Below, piece by piece: positions 20,952 through 32,738 of a stretch of DNA of 64,000 nucleotides (position 1 is its first letter; each line of letters opens with the position of its first letter). The notes beneath the pieces were generated by a model that was not told the DNA's origin, made no database searches, and saw only the letters and a list, made by a program, of their open reading frames with translations. A program made the translations under genes and the position numbers. The stretch covers positions 1,984,001 through 2,048,000 of the forward strand of contig JYIP02000005.1 in assembly GCA_001051155.2 (NCBI GenBank), given 5' to 3'. Source of the stretch: Chrysoporthe austroafricana. Lineage: Eukaryota > Ascomycota > Sordariomycetes > Diaporthales > Cryphonectriaceae.

Positions 20952-22921
20952 TCAGAAGCCGTGGCCGTCATGCGAATGCACGGGGCACCGTCCCGGGTTC
21001 TTGGCAAACCACCTCGCGATGCAGTCCCTGTGGAAGCGGCAGAGGCACTCCAGCCGCGCCATCGGGACCCCGACCTCGAACTCCTCCAGGCAGATCGTGC
21101 ACTCGGCGCTGTCGACGCAGTCCTTCTCCGTCGCGAGGTAGGGGAACATCCCCGTCCGCCGGGGCTGCGAGCTCGAGCCCTCGCCGGTCGACATGCCCCC
21201 GTAGGTGCTGTGCGACGTGATGCAGACGCTGATGTGCGCCTCCCGCAGCGCCTCGAAGTTCGGCAGGTTTCGCGGCGGCAGCTCGCGGTGGCAGACCGGG
21301 CACTCGTCCTCTTCCGCGAGCTGCGGCGGGTCCGGCGGCAGCGGCCTCCCGTGCGCCGCCGTGGACGACGACGGGGACCCTGGGCCGACGTCCAGCACCG
21401 AGCGGTGCCTGTGCGCTCGGTAGGAACCCGAGGATGAAGGCACGCCATATGGGTAATGCGACGGTGGCGTTCCGCTCAATATCCTATTTTGCGTGGGCTG
21501 GTACGGGCGATTGCGGAAGGGGTTCGGAAGCTGTTATGGACAGTCAGCATACTGCCTTTTCCTTGGAGGATCAGCATGGGGTAGCTCACCATCGTGGCGC
21601 TCCTATTCCTAAGATAAGCGTCGCTGACCGGTGCATCCATGGGAGAACCGTATGCCGATGCGGCTGCGCCTACAGTGCTCTGCGACCTGCCATGGCCGCG
21701 GCCCAAGCCGGGTGACTGCTGCGAGTGCGGAGGATTCGTGTTGGGATCCGGCACACACGGATTGCAGAGCCTGACCCTCTCCCCGCCCCCGAGGCTGCTG
21801 AAGTCGGCATAACCGCCTTCGCCACCGATCAGGGAAGAGGGATACCTCTGGAGGCCGGGTCGCGGCGTTCCCGGAGCCACAACGATGTACTGGTAGGGGA
21901 TCGTGATGCGGTGAGGCGAGCAGCTGCTACAAACAACCCTCCCGCATTTTCTAGAGCGTAAAGTCAGCCATCTGTTACCCCCCCCCCAGAACGAGGCGAC
22001 TGGGCCCACGCACCTGCAGTGATGTTTCCTAACCAGGAAGCTGAATTGGGTCCGGCAGATCGGGCAAAACGTGACCTCAGCATCGGGCTGCCACCTTGGC
22101 AGGACGATGTCTGAAGGCCTCCTCGACACTGAAGGTCTCTGCGGTTGTTGCTGTGGCTGCCTGCCTGACGAAAGCGCTGTTCCAGACTGGTTCGTAGACG
22201 TACGGCGCCGCGTGGGCGGAGGCGGCGATGGGGGTGTGGCGGGTCGCCGGTGTGCAGATGGGGACACAGCACCATCCCTCGATGACGATGACTCACCCGA
22301 GGCGGCGGCGGCGGCGGCAGAAGCCGGTATATCAGGCAGGGTCCTCTCCGGCTCCGCCCTCTCTGCCCTGTCCGCCGGGACCGACTCTGGCGGTGGTGAT
22401 GTGCCATTAGAATCACCAGTCAGGTCGATCACGTCTAGGACGCGCGGGGCCCCCATCCGCGTGCTGTTGCTGGGTCCGGCGGCGTCCGGCCCATCTTGCT
22501 CCCCCCTGGGCGGCGAGCTCGTCAGATCGATGACCTCTTGCCTCTGCTTGCCGGCGCTGGCGCTCTCGCGATCTTGCGCAGCCGGGCCATCCCGCCCTAG
22601 ATAAGAGGCGCCCAGGACTTCGGGCGTGTCGCCATGCTCCTCAGAGGCGTCATCCTCATCGCCGGAGTCCTCATCGTCCTCGTCCTCGTCCTCGAGATCC
22701 TCGTCCCCGTCTTCCTCATCTTCCTCCTCGTCCTCAGGCGTTGGGCGGTTCCACCCGGCCCTCTCTATCGTGTGGGTCGGACAGTCAAAGTACCTCCCGC
22801 ATTCCTGGCCGTGGAAGCGGCGTGTCTGGTAGGCGCAGACCCGGCGATATCTCTCGTTATCGTAGGATCGGTCCGAGGAGGAGGAGGAGGAGCCGGAGGA
22901 GGAGAAGTCGGGCGACGACAT
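20952..22921 (-). CDS. FYVE-RING E3 ubiquitin ligase, Pib1-like, with SIM-like motifs
   Basis: Exons are 22014-22921, 21590-21950 and 20952-21530, giving 615 residues. The N-terminus is Ser-rich and then strongly acidic (about 64-91). Two VIDLT motifs follow at 130-134 and 164-168, which fit SUMO-interacting motifs. A FYVE zinc finger spans about 277-370: [13 protein letters not shown], then [16 protein letters not shown] split by an intron at HHC-R, and a late LCNPC. Such domains bind phosphatidylinositol 3-phosphate on endosomes and vacuoles. A RING lies at the C-terminus: [19 protein letters not shown] and RCPVH, with His as last ligand. Yeast Pib1 has the same FYVE-RING order. Introns of 63 bp and 59 bp have consensus donors. 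I chose the ATG because no upstream in-frame ATG exists. Confidence 0.87.
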
Positions 22922-24094
22922 TGGAGGGCCTCGAACCGTGGAGACACGGGTGGGGTTGCTGCGGACGTGCAAGTCGGGGTCGGAAGGCTGACGTGAACTC
23001 CAGAGCCAGAGCAGGCGGATGGGCGTTAGAGTTCATGTGCTACGTTATCGAGGGCGATACGTGAGGAGGCGCAGGCGAGGTGATGTGCTGCCTCATGTGA
23101 AGGGGGAGCTACCGCTATCAATGGGCCCCCGTCCTGGGTGCAGTGCTGCACCTCGGAAACCCACCCCAGGTCAGATTAAGTCGGCCCAGGGCCATGACGA
23201 ACAGATGCTCACCTGTTTCAAGAGCGCCAGGCACCGCGTGGATGCAGTCCTTGGGTCCAGCCGCAAACCAGATGGCCTCGCGCCGTGTCAGGAGATACTC
23301 AGCAGCAAGATGTATTTACACTCCAGACCGCCAGGAGTCTGCCTGCGCGAGGGGCAAGGAGGAAGAGTAAGTAAGTAATCACAGCAGATTGGCAGATTGG
23401 CCAAGGGCAGTAGTAAATAGAACTCACGCGACCCTAGCGCCATGGCCCTACAAGGATCGGTGGCGCTTATGCTCTAGCGCCCCTGACATGGCATAGCACC
23501 ACGTCTCAGTGGCCGTGAGTGGCATACTTTGGGGCGTACTGTCATAGTGGGTACTCCCGCAGGCCAAGTCCATGCATGACCCACGTCTCTCCCGCCTTGG
23601 ATGCTGATTGACCAGGCGCCCAGGGCATCGCATTGCTATGTACTTTGAAGCTCCTCATTGCTTCTCCCATCCATCTGTCTTGCATGCGTCTTGTCTTGGA
23701 CGGCACTGGCTGAGTGCTGAGTCCTCACTCCTTGAATGTCTGATCCTAAGACAGCCTTTGCACGCCCGTACAGAGCTCCCAGATCTGCTTGTTTGTCATT
23801 ACCCAACAAAGATTATACATCATCGCTCAGGCAGCATCGACAGCATGGAGGGACGCACCACACGACGGTCAGATCATGCCTTCACTAAACTTTGAAGACG
23901 CGACATGGGGATCATGGAGACTAGTCTATGATCTTGACTCGGAGACTTTGCTTGGCATTTGAGATCATACCATCTACCGGCACTAAATAGGTAGTTTAGG
24001 TAGTTTGGATCTTGATATCGGAGGGCTTCGCGCAGATATTCTTGGGCGACACATGGTACTCTAGCTCAGCCTTAGTTTGTACTGGCGACGTCTG
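22922..24094. other. Intergenic: FYVE-RING promoter side and pseudogene 3' flank
   Basis: No gene supported. GC content falls visibly to the right of about 23.4 kb compared with the coding blocks. Confidence 0.5.
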
Positions 24095-25485
24095 CATCAC
24101 AAGCCCACCAGCATGTTTCTCTGAAGGATCCGGGCCTTTGCAAGAGGACACTCACCTTGAGTCCCACCATCAAAGTGTCCGGGGCCTTCTTCATCTACAT
24201 CACTGCAATGTGCTAGCCAAGACACACCCATCTCCCTCAACTGGGCCCCATGTCTTAATGACTCTTCTATCCTCCCCCACTGCTTCGCGTTGGTCATTAG
24301 CCATCTCTCCGGCTGGAAGGCATGCACATCATCCCCGAACACAGGATCGAAGTGAGTTGTCATTGGCAGCACGCCTAGGATACTATGGTATGCCCTCGGG
24401 GAGATACGTTCCGGCGATGGTGAGGGCCCCGGCGGAAACGTGCCGCCTGATCATCCAGTTGGCCGAGGAACCGGAATACATTCCCTTCCCTCGCGGATGA
24501 CGGCTTGGAGGTAGGGAGGCACGAGAGGTCTGGAGGCTTCGCTTAAACCTAGGCCATGGCCTGGAGGGATCTGCAGCCGCGACTTCCTCCCTCGCCTTGG
24601 ACAGGGCGGCAGGGCTCTGGATAAGGAAGTATAGCATCGCGATCACAGCAACGCTGTCGTATTTCCCGCTCCACTAATGGTTGGCAGCAGCATCCCAATG
24701 ATTCTAGGCGTGTCGAGGATGTCTGGGTGCGCCCCGCTGGCCTCGATGAATTTAGAGCGCAAGTCTGCCGGCCGACTTATGCCGCCGACAACTCTTTTCT
24801 GAACTTCGAAATGGCAGCAGAAGACATACTCGCCGGCGCCCTATTGTGCGTAATTGCGATGGAGTTACAATACACGAGGCGTTCAAGCCAAGGGGAGGGG
24901 GAAGTGGTCAATTCTCAACCCCGGTGGCTAAACCGGCCACGAAACACCTGGATTGATTCGCCCACATCGTCGTTGGCCCTCAAATAGCCCGGCGCCTCAC
25001 TGCATGAGAAGCGGCCAGTAGCGTCCATGGTGTGTGTAGCCGGGTGTCGTGGCCGACAGGTGAATACTATCTTTTGACCTCGCTCGTAGCGCTTCGAGAA
25101 GCTCAAATATAATCTCGTTCACGGACCAGCAATGCGCATCATGCCAGAATGTATCGGAAGTCTACATTGGCGACAGGATCTCTCTAACGCTCGATATGCC
25201 TATGAGGGCCCTGTAGAAGTTCACCTATGTGAATGTCAACAGATGTAATAAGACGTTGTACGACTAGAGAGACAGTCGGAACCTCTGTCGGTCACCTTAT
25301 ATAATATCCATTGCACTCGGGTCGCTAGTATTGAAACTCGGCACGCCACGTCGATGAGCCCGTGCTTTCCACGTATATCTAGCAGCCTTCCCGAAACTGA
25401 CCATTATATTCTTGCCATGCTTTGCGTAGCTGTCTCCGGTTGCCGAGGATCTTGGACTCGATGAGCATAAATAGCACTATTAATT
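24095..25485 (-). pseudogene. Decayed cytochrome P450 pseudogene (pisatin-demethylase-like)
   Basis: Fragments of one P450 run in order on the minus strand but in changing frames with stops. Near 25299-25326 is SDPSAMDII, followed in a shifted frame by YKVTDRGSD. Near 24935-25015 is GYLRANDDVGESIQVF. At about 24664-24775 is an I-helix region ending SGAGNTT, and AVIAMLYFLIQSP continues in another frame. Near 24410-24500 is MIRRHVSAGALTIAGTYLPE, then a frameshift to GVLPMTTHFDPVFGDDVHAF with QPERWL, and a broken heme-loop HFDGGTQGECPL near 24140-24165. Stops and indels, rather than only C-to-T changes, mark it as dead. The order and motifs resemble the pisatin demethylase/trichodiene oxygenase group. 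Boundaries are approximate, and the N-terminal anchor is not recognisable. Confidence 0.8.
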
Positions 25486-25953
25486 ACGTGAGTGAGCGTA
25501 GACATAGCACTCAAGACTCGCTGTTCAAAGGATTGTTTTCATCTTATTGCGGATGATGATCTATTATGTCCTGAAAGGTTATTATGTTTACTCAGTATAC
25601 ATATCTCTACTCTACTCCTTGATTATGTATGGCACTTAGTGATGAGTAAGTAATAGTTGGGCAGTCTTTGCCAAGCAGTCTAGTAAATCCCTGTCTGGGA
25701 ATAATAGCCTTGATTGGACATCTAAGGAATTGCATGAGAAGGACGGATGCCGAGTGGATATATCGCAAGCCTCTAGTAATGGACCTGGGCTGAAGAGAGG
25801 TTGTGTGTATTGAGCTCACACAGCCGAAGTGCTCCTGCTGTATCTCATGATCTCTATTCAATTCCCTAACCGTCACTCCTCACACAGTACCCATCACCAA
25901 CCCAAAGCCGAAGTCCCCCCTCCAGCGCACCCAAAGCCCCGTCACGCTCTCCC
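25486..25953. other. Intergenic between pseudogene and cupin gene
   Basis: AT-richer than its surroundings. An open frame at 25607-25876 (minus) lacks an ATG and has no recognisable family, so I did not call it. Confidence 0.5.
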
Positions 25954-26520
25954 TCAGTTCCCGCTGGGCCGCACGTTGCTCATCCCAACACCGTAGTCCT
26001 CGCCCAGCACGCGGCCGCCGACCTCGATCGGCCGCGCCTCCTGCAGCACGTACATCATGCGGGCCCAGCGCGTGGCGCTCCGGTTGCGCCACAGGTGGTT
26101 GGTGCCGCGCTGGACGACGACGTCGCCGGGCGCGAGGTGCCGCGCCTCCCCCGAGTCGAGCACGACCTCGACCTCGCCCTCGATGACGACGCCGTAGTCG
26201 AGGCTGACGGTGCGGTGCATCGGCGAGTCGCCGCCGGGCCGGATGTCCACGAAGCGCAGCACCGTGCCGCCCGGCTTGACGACGCCGGGGGGGTTCGTCA
26301 GGTCGCGCGAGTACGCCGCGACGTCGGCGCCGCCGTTCAGGTCCGCTGGGAAGCCGGCCGTCGTGTAACCCAGGTAGAAGCGGTCGCCGTTCTCGATGAT
26401 CTGGGGCACGAGGGGCGCCGGGATGGCGCTGCTGAAGACGGCGAGGCCCTGCGCGTCGTGGTCCGTGATGAAGCGGTTCGGGATCCGGAGGGGGTGGTCC
26501 TGGTCCTTCGGGGCTGCCAT
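25954..26520 (-). CDS. Small single-domain cupin protein
   Basis: A single exon encodes 188 residues. One cupin fold is visible: MHRTVSLDYGVVIEGEVEVV is motif 1 and PGDVVVQRGTNHLWRN is motif 2. In motif 1 the classical HxH is replaced by H-x5-D, so metal ligands may be altered, as in a common fungal family of small cupins found near oxidoreductase genes. Enzymatic role unknown: it may be an oxygenase, isomerase or binding protein. It precedes the monooxygenase/decarboxylase fusion on the same strand, with 1 kb between them. Confidence 0.8.
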   Translation of the reverse strand: MAAPKDQDHPLRIPNRFITDHDAQGLAVFSSAIPAPLVPQIIENGDRFYLGYTTAGFPADLNGGADVAAYSRDLTNPPGVVKPGGTVLRFVDIRPGGDSPMHRTVSLDYGVVIEGEVEVVLDSGEARHLAPGDVVVQRGTNHLWRNRSATRWARMMYVLQEARPIEVGGRVLGEDYGVGMSNVRPSGN

Positions 26521-27559
26521 CTTCGTGGATATGCCGAGGGCGTCTGGCTGGGGGTGTGTTTGGATGGTCTCCCTCTGCTTGAAGTAAATATGAGGTCTGT
26601 CAAGATGAAGCTGTACGGACGTACGGATTTACGGATTCCTGCTGCTCTTCGTTCTCCTCCTCTTGTGCGAAACTCTATTGAACGATCACGGGACGATGGC
26701 TCCAGGCTGGACGAACAATATCCAGGTAGTTGCTGCCAACAGAGGAAGATTCGTTCTTCCGATGAAAGACGGTACTCAGCCTATCCGTATCCGAGGTCCA
26801 GGGAGCGTCTTCGCGAAGCACACTCCTCCCTTGACCGTTCACGTCCACGTCCACGTCCACCACCCGCAGCATGTACCGTATCGGCACCGTCCGTCGTATT
26901 CCCCATCCCCCTCGGGAGGAGGGGACCCCACCGACCAACTCCGGACGCCAGGGTGGGCAGATTAAACTTCTCGGGAAGTGGCGGACGTGCAGGCGGATGT
27001 GACGCAGCTCGGGACGATCAATCTGGATCCCCGTAGAAGGGGGGGTTAGCAAACGTGTCCGCCTCGGCACGCTTCTCCGTCGGCCGAGCTGGGTCAGGTA
27101 GTAATTAATGCGCCGCTTGCTTCCCTGCTGTCAGGGTGACGAGATGCAGAACATGCGGGAGGGAGCATGACGCCGGCTGTCTGTCTCGGCTCGTCGTCAG
27201 GTGATCGGCGTGGAAGGGGGCGGCTTCTTTTGCAAACAGAACGGGGTGAGATGAGGGCCCCCGTCCAGGAGAGAGGCGTGTGGCGCCTTGCGATGCTGTA
27301 CTAGCCTCCGAAGACTTGTTTCGAGGTGAGACATGTGCACTATGAGGATGGGATGCCATCTAGAAATTAGGTACTGTACTGCCTATCTGTGCCGCACCCG
27401 GTACGTCATGAGGCGTCCTAAACCGGGTGTCGACTCGCAAATCACCTCGTCATGTCTTCTTCACCAAATCAGAGATCAGAGATACAGCCTTGTTCCCAAA
27501 AAACGCCGTGCCAGATACACAGAGGCGCCGCCTGCAGGCGCCCTTCGACCTAGGCAGGC
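26521..27559. other. Intergenic: cupin promoter and monooxygenase 3' region
   Basis: About 1 kb with no supported gene. A short direct repeat of GTCCAC occurs near 26842-26860. Confidence 0.55.
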
Positions 27560-30296
27560 CTACTCGATCCTCCGGGCCGCGCTCACATCCGGCACGCCCG
27601 AGCCCTCCACCACCTTGGCGCTCACCACCTCGTAGATGGGTATCTCCGCCAGGGCGCTCGCCACGTGGTGGAGCGTCGGCAGCTGCGTCCAGTCCAGCCC
27701 CTGCATCTGGATGCTCGCGCCGGCCGCCTTGCCGCCCTGCGCGGCGGGGGCCCGCAGCACCTTCTTGACCGTCCCCTTGGGCTCCTCCTCCTCGTGCGGC
27801 ACCACGACCGCGTACTCGGCGTCCGCCTTGCCCGGCCGCCCCACGGCGGGGATGTACCGGTGCACGAGGATGCCGTAGTCGCTCTCGCCGCCGATGGTGC
27901 CGGCCTCGGTGGCGACATCGTCCTCCTTGAGGTCCGGGATGGTCATGTCGATGAAGCGCGCGCCGCGCCAGCTCGCGACCACGCGCACCGACGACCAGCC
28001 GCGCTCGATGTCGATGTCGCAGAAGAGCTTCGGCATGCCGAGCTCCTCGCGGCCCGAGACGATCGGGTCCGTGAGCGACTCGAACAGCACGGGCATGTGC
28101 GTGCCCGTGATGGTGCTGCCGTCCTTCTTGACGTACTCGACCCCGTGGATGTACAGGCCCAGGTGGCGGTAGCCCTTGCCGCCGAGCCACTGCATGGTGT
28201 TGAGCTCCGTCACGGAGAGGGACGCCTGGCAGAGCGTGGCCGGGCTCCGGAAGCGGAACTGGGCCGTCGGGAACAGCGTCTCTAGGTAGGTGCGCGACGT
28301 CGTGAACTTGACCGAGATGGTCGAGAAGGTCCGCTGCAGGCCGTCCTGCAGCGCGCGCCCGTACGCATCCTGCCGCGGCCCGGGGAAGGGCCCGAAGCCA
28401 GTCGGCATGCGCCAGTACATGTTGGGCTTGCGGGACCACTTCCAGCGCTTGAAGATGTTCCTGGAGTTGTCGATCTCGTCGTGGCCGAAGTTGTAAGACA
28501 TGTACCCCATCACTAAGCCCCCGCCTGTCAGCACCTCGGCGCACGATTATATACAGGGGAAAGAAAAAAAAAAAAAAAAAGGTTCAGGCTCACTTTCGGT
28601 CTGCGGCTTCCCGTTGATCCAGTCCTTGCCGGCGTCGCGCGAGTACTGCTGGATGGCGTGGGCGCGCTCGTACCTGATCTTCTCGTACAGCTTTAGCCTC
28701 TCCGGGACCTCCTCCGGCGCGGTGCCCTGGGGCAGCACGACGGACAGCGTGGCGGCGTCCTCGATGGCCTGGGCTGCGCCCTGGCCCTGGTCTGTCATCT
28801 CGTCAGCGTCGTCGTGGCATCAGCCGCGCGTCTGGTGACGGGAAGGGGGCCTTACGAGGCGTGAATGGGTGAGCGGCGTCGCCGAGGAGCGCGAACCTCC
28901 CGTTGATCCAGGTGGGCAGTTTCTCCATGTCCATCAGCTGCCAGACGTTGATCTGCGAGCGGTCGACCTTGTCGATGAGCGCCAGACATGCGGGCTCGAA
29001 ACCCTTGAAAACCTTCATGACCTGTTCGATGTCGCCTTTCTTGTTCCACTCTGTTGAGAGTTAGCCATATCTGTCTTTATAGCCTTGCCAGGGCCCGAGA
29101 GCTGCATGAGGACCTTCCTCCCCCTTTTTTTTTTACGTGATGGTGGTAGAACAAGAAAAGGAAAAAGGGGGGGGGGGGGGGGGAAGAAAGGAGCGGGTTG
29201 GAGGAGGAAGAGGAGGAGGAGGGTCAGGCTCACCATCGGTCCGGGTTGCGTGAGACTCGGTGTCCGGGTGTATGCACACAAAGTTGAGCAGCTTGTTGTC
29301 GGCGCATGGATACATGACAACCCTCCGGTCATCAGCGTACCAGATCATGAGAGTGCCGAGCATCTCGGCAACAGGCCTGCAGAGCGGGTCGGCGAGGCAG
29401 CTCTCCCGCGGCACCAGGAACCGGAAGGCCGCCTTGCCGGAGCCAAACAGCTTGGCGTCCTTGATGCATGCTCTCGTCTTGGACTGCTCGCCGTCAGCTC
29501 TCGTCCCGGCCGCGTAGCAAAGCATGACGGGAGGCGGGGTGTGGTGTGTGAGGATGGGGAAAAAGGACTCACGTAGATGCCATCGGCGCCCAGGACCACG
29601 TCGCCGGTGACGGTCTTGCCGTCGGCCAGCGTCACCTCGCCGCGCTGCGGGTCCAGGCCGACGACCTTGCTGGAGGTGTACAGCTTCGCGGGGGGGCCGA
29701 CGCCGTCCTCGGCCGTCACGAGGGCCTTGAGCCGCTCGTGCAGGCTGACGCGGTGGCACAGCAGCCAGGCGTGCTGCCACGGGCGGGCGGGGTCGGCGCC
29801 GGGCACGTCCTTGGTGATCTCGCCCAGGTGGGAGCGCTCCTGGAGGCGCTCGGTCACCACGGCGCCGAGCTCCTCGGCGCGGATGCCCCACCGCCGCAGC
29901 ACGCCGTTGCTGTTGGGCGCGAGGTGGAGGGCGGCGCCCGTCTCGTTGGCGAAGCGGGACTGCTCGTAGATCTGGGACACGACGGGGTGTGTGTGTGAGC
30001 GCGGGCGGGCCGTTGGGAGATCAGCCAGCCCCCCGGAGCGGAGGGCGGCGGCGAGAGATAGCTACCTCGACGAAGTGGCCGTTGCGGCGCAGGCTCAGGG
30101 CCGCGGAGAGCCCGCCTATGCCGGCGCCGGCTATGATGACCTTGAGTGGTGTGGGGTGCTCATCCACCAGAGGGCTCGCCAGGCCGACCTTGCTCGGGCC
30201 GAAGGGGCGCTCGCCGTTCGCGGCGTGCCCGGCACCATTGGTGCCGTTGGTGCCATTGGTGCCGGCGGCGGCGGTGGTGCGATCCTGGCCGTCCAT
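27560..30296 (-). CDS. FAD-dependent monooxygenase fused to acetoacetate-decarboxylase-like domain
   Basis: Exons 5' to 3': 30066-30296, 29573-29971, 29234-29483, 28856-29050, 28594-28791 and 27560-28512, giving 741 residues with all junctions in frame. The N-terminal half is a group A flavin hydroxylase: GAGIGG at about 57-62, the DG motif GADGIY at about 205-210, and the GD motif LLGDAAHPFTP then HQGQGAAQAIEDA at about 348-368. It resembles salicylate hydroxylases. From about residue 425 the last exon encodes a region resembling the acetoacetate decarboxylase superfamily, with SGREELGMPKL. The Lys of PK (about 586) aligns with the Schiff-base lysine region of the family, though the following residue is Leu, not Lys. 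Inferred activity: hydroxylation of an aromatic or polyketide acid, possibly with decarboxylation or cyclisation by the second domain. Substrate unknown. Confidence 0.87.
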
Positions 30297-31788
30297 TCTC
30301 TGCGTGTAGAATGTGTCGAGGGCAGGGAGGAGGCGTAAAGGGTGGGATGGGGAGTGGGCGGGAGGAGGGGAAGGAAAGAATGGTACGGACCAGACAGGTT
30401 GAGGATTTATAGAGACATGGAGCACGGGTGGGAGGATGACTACTACTGTGTATGTATGTATGTACGGACGGTATCTGACAAGGCCCTAAGATTAGACCTC
30501 GTCACTGTGTCGGCCGCACGATGGCGCGGTGATAGTCTCGCAGATCGAGCCTGAGGGTGGAGTGATAGGGCCCGTCACACCCACGCCCGGGGTCGGCCGG
30601 GCGGGCTCTGCCCACCAGCAGGCTGAGACAGGACCATTTGAGACAATCTGATATCGAATCCCACGCGGGGCCTGTCAGCCAGCGCGCCGGTGCTGCGGTG
30701 GATTAGAGAGCAATGCCACAGGCGAGCAGGCCGAGTTATAGTGTGCGCCCATGATCCCGAAGCTTGCCCCACCGGGTGGACGGCACACCAGAGCAAAAGA
30801 CATTTGACGTACACGCAGTGCCCTCGACCCCAGGGCTCGGAGCTACACTGTGGACTCGCCCGGCCCCGCCCAGGGACGGGCCACATGGTGGGTGCTGCGC
30901 TGCGTCGATGATGCGAGGCCGCATGACGAGCCGAACTTCTGGGGGGGGGGAACGCGAGGGGGGCCTGTGGCCTGCTCGGCCGGTGCTCGGCTTGCCATTT
31001 CGCCGGAGTAGTCCCGCGCACCCCCTTCGAACTGCCGGCTGGCCCGTGGCGAGGGAGACGGGAGAACGAGGAGGAGGAGCGCGTCGTGATCCACGGTTTG
31101 TCTCTGGCCACACAGGCGGAGAGAGAGGGAGAGACACAGGTCGAGGCGGCGGATGCGGGCGCGGGTTGCGTCTCGCGCGCTGGAGATCGACTAGTCGTCT
31201 TGACACCGGGAAGTGGGGGGAGATCCGCACGCGGCGGGGGATGGGGAACTAGTGCTTGTGCCACGGTCTTGTACCCAAAGTACCGGTACATGGCAGCCTC
31301 TCCTCCCTCCTCCCTCCTCCCTCCTCCCACGCGCCAGCCCACTTAGCCTGCTGGTCTAGTAAGAAGATGGATATCATGACGAGGGGGAGAATGCTGTCCT
31401 TGTGCACTAAGATATGGGGTGCACGGGGTGTATGGGGTATATGGGGTAACTTAAAAAGAGGAGAGAGTGTATTTTGCGGGGGAAAAGTGGGCTGTGGATA
31501 CTTGCATAGTAGACGTACTACTATAGTCAGTACATCGTATTACTATGCACGACTATGGTATCATCATTATCATCATCCTATCCCGAACGCCCTCGTATTG
31601 TGCTATACTATACGACAGCCACCCGGGCTTGCGATAGCCCCCCTCCCGACTCGACACCGCAGCAGCAGCCAGCCACGACCTCCTGGGCGAGTCAGCCCGC
31701 AGCGTCGAGTACCCCGTAAGTCCGAGAGCGAGGAGGGCCACCACCACCGCCTCGTGGACAGACAGTAGCAGATAGTAGATCGCAGCAC
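30297..31788. other. Divergent promoter region between monooxygenase fusion and SDR genes
   Basis: 1.5 kb with no supported gene. A CCTCCCT tandem tract occurs near 31299-31328. As a shared divergent promoter it could co-regulate both genes. Confidence 0.5.
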
Positions 31789-32738
31789 ATGGCGTCGCCG
31801 CCCATCGCCCTCGTCACCGCCGGCTCCGCCGGCCTCGGCGCCGCGGTCGCCACCCTCTTCGCGCGCAGCGGCATGCGCGTCGCCATCAACTACCACAGCG
31901 ACGCCCAGCGCGCCGCCGACCTGGTCGCCCGGCTCCGCGCCGCCAGCCCCCTCGCGCCGCAGCCCGGCCGGACCGACTTCCACGCCGTGCGCGCCGACCT
32001 GGCCGTCCGCGCCGACGTCGAGCGCCTCGTCGCCGGCGTCGTCGCCGCCATGGGAACGCAGCGGCTCGACGTCGTCTTCAGCAACGGCGGCTGGACCCGG
32101 CTGCGCGACCTCGCCGACCTCGACGACAACATGGACGACGACGACTGGGACCGCTGCTTCACCATGAACGTCAAGAGCCACCTGTGGCTCATGCACGCCG
32201 CCCGCCCCTACCTCGAGGCCGCCTACGCCGAGCCCGCCGGCGCCGCCTCCTTCATCACCACCGCCAGCCTCGCCGGCGTCCACGTCTCCGGCAGCTCCCT
32301 CCCCTACGCCGTCACCAAGGCCGCCCAGCTGCACCTCGCCCGCGGCCTGGCCAAGATCGCCGCCCCCAAGATCAGGGTCAACAGCGTCAGCCCCGGGCTG
32401 CTGATGACGGTGAGTTCCCTCTCCTCCCCGCTGGGCCTGGGCCTTCAGAGGGGAGGATTTCTGCGCCAGGTTCGTGGCTGATGTCGTGGTCTCTGCCCCC
32501 AGGACTGGGCCGAGAGGATCTTCCCGCCCGAGAGGATACAGGCGATGCAAGACGCCGCCAAGCTCCAGAGGCTGGCCACCGTGGAGGTAAGGCCTGCCGA
32601 AACCCGAAGAATCCCCCCCGGTAGTGGGCCGTGCTGATGCGTCTGCAGGATGTGGCCGAGCAGGTCCTCGCCCTCGTGAAGATGAAGAGCGTCTCGGGCC
32701 AGAATATGGTCATGGACGGTGGCTATCTGAGCTTCTAG
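31789..32738 (+). CDS. Short-chain dehydrogenase/reductase (SDR), classical type
   Basis: Exons are 31789-32409, 32503-32586 and 32649-32738, giving 264 residues. The cofactor-binding TAGSAGLG lies at residues 10-17. Catalytic Ser160 is in ITTASLAG, and Tyr173 and Lys177 are in the YAVTK motif. NVKSHLWL supplies the active-site Asn. The end MVMDGGYLSF is the usual SDR C-terminus. Asn34-Tyr35 after the second beta-strand hint at NADP(H), but this is uncertain. The classical NNAG motif is replaced by SNGG. It is divergent from the monooxygenase fusion and convergent with the MFS transporter. Substrate unknown. Confidence 0.88.

Noticed and set aside
24095..25485. Intact P450 gene with many introns
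   Set aside because: Frame changes at SGAGNTT, SDPSAMDII and TYLPEG lack matching donor/acceptor pairs, and the heme loop is altered, so decay is the simpler reading.
25607..25876. 89-codon minus-strand frame next to the cupin gene
   Set aside because: It begins with GTG, has no ATG near the start and no family resemblance; it may be part of the decayed region.
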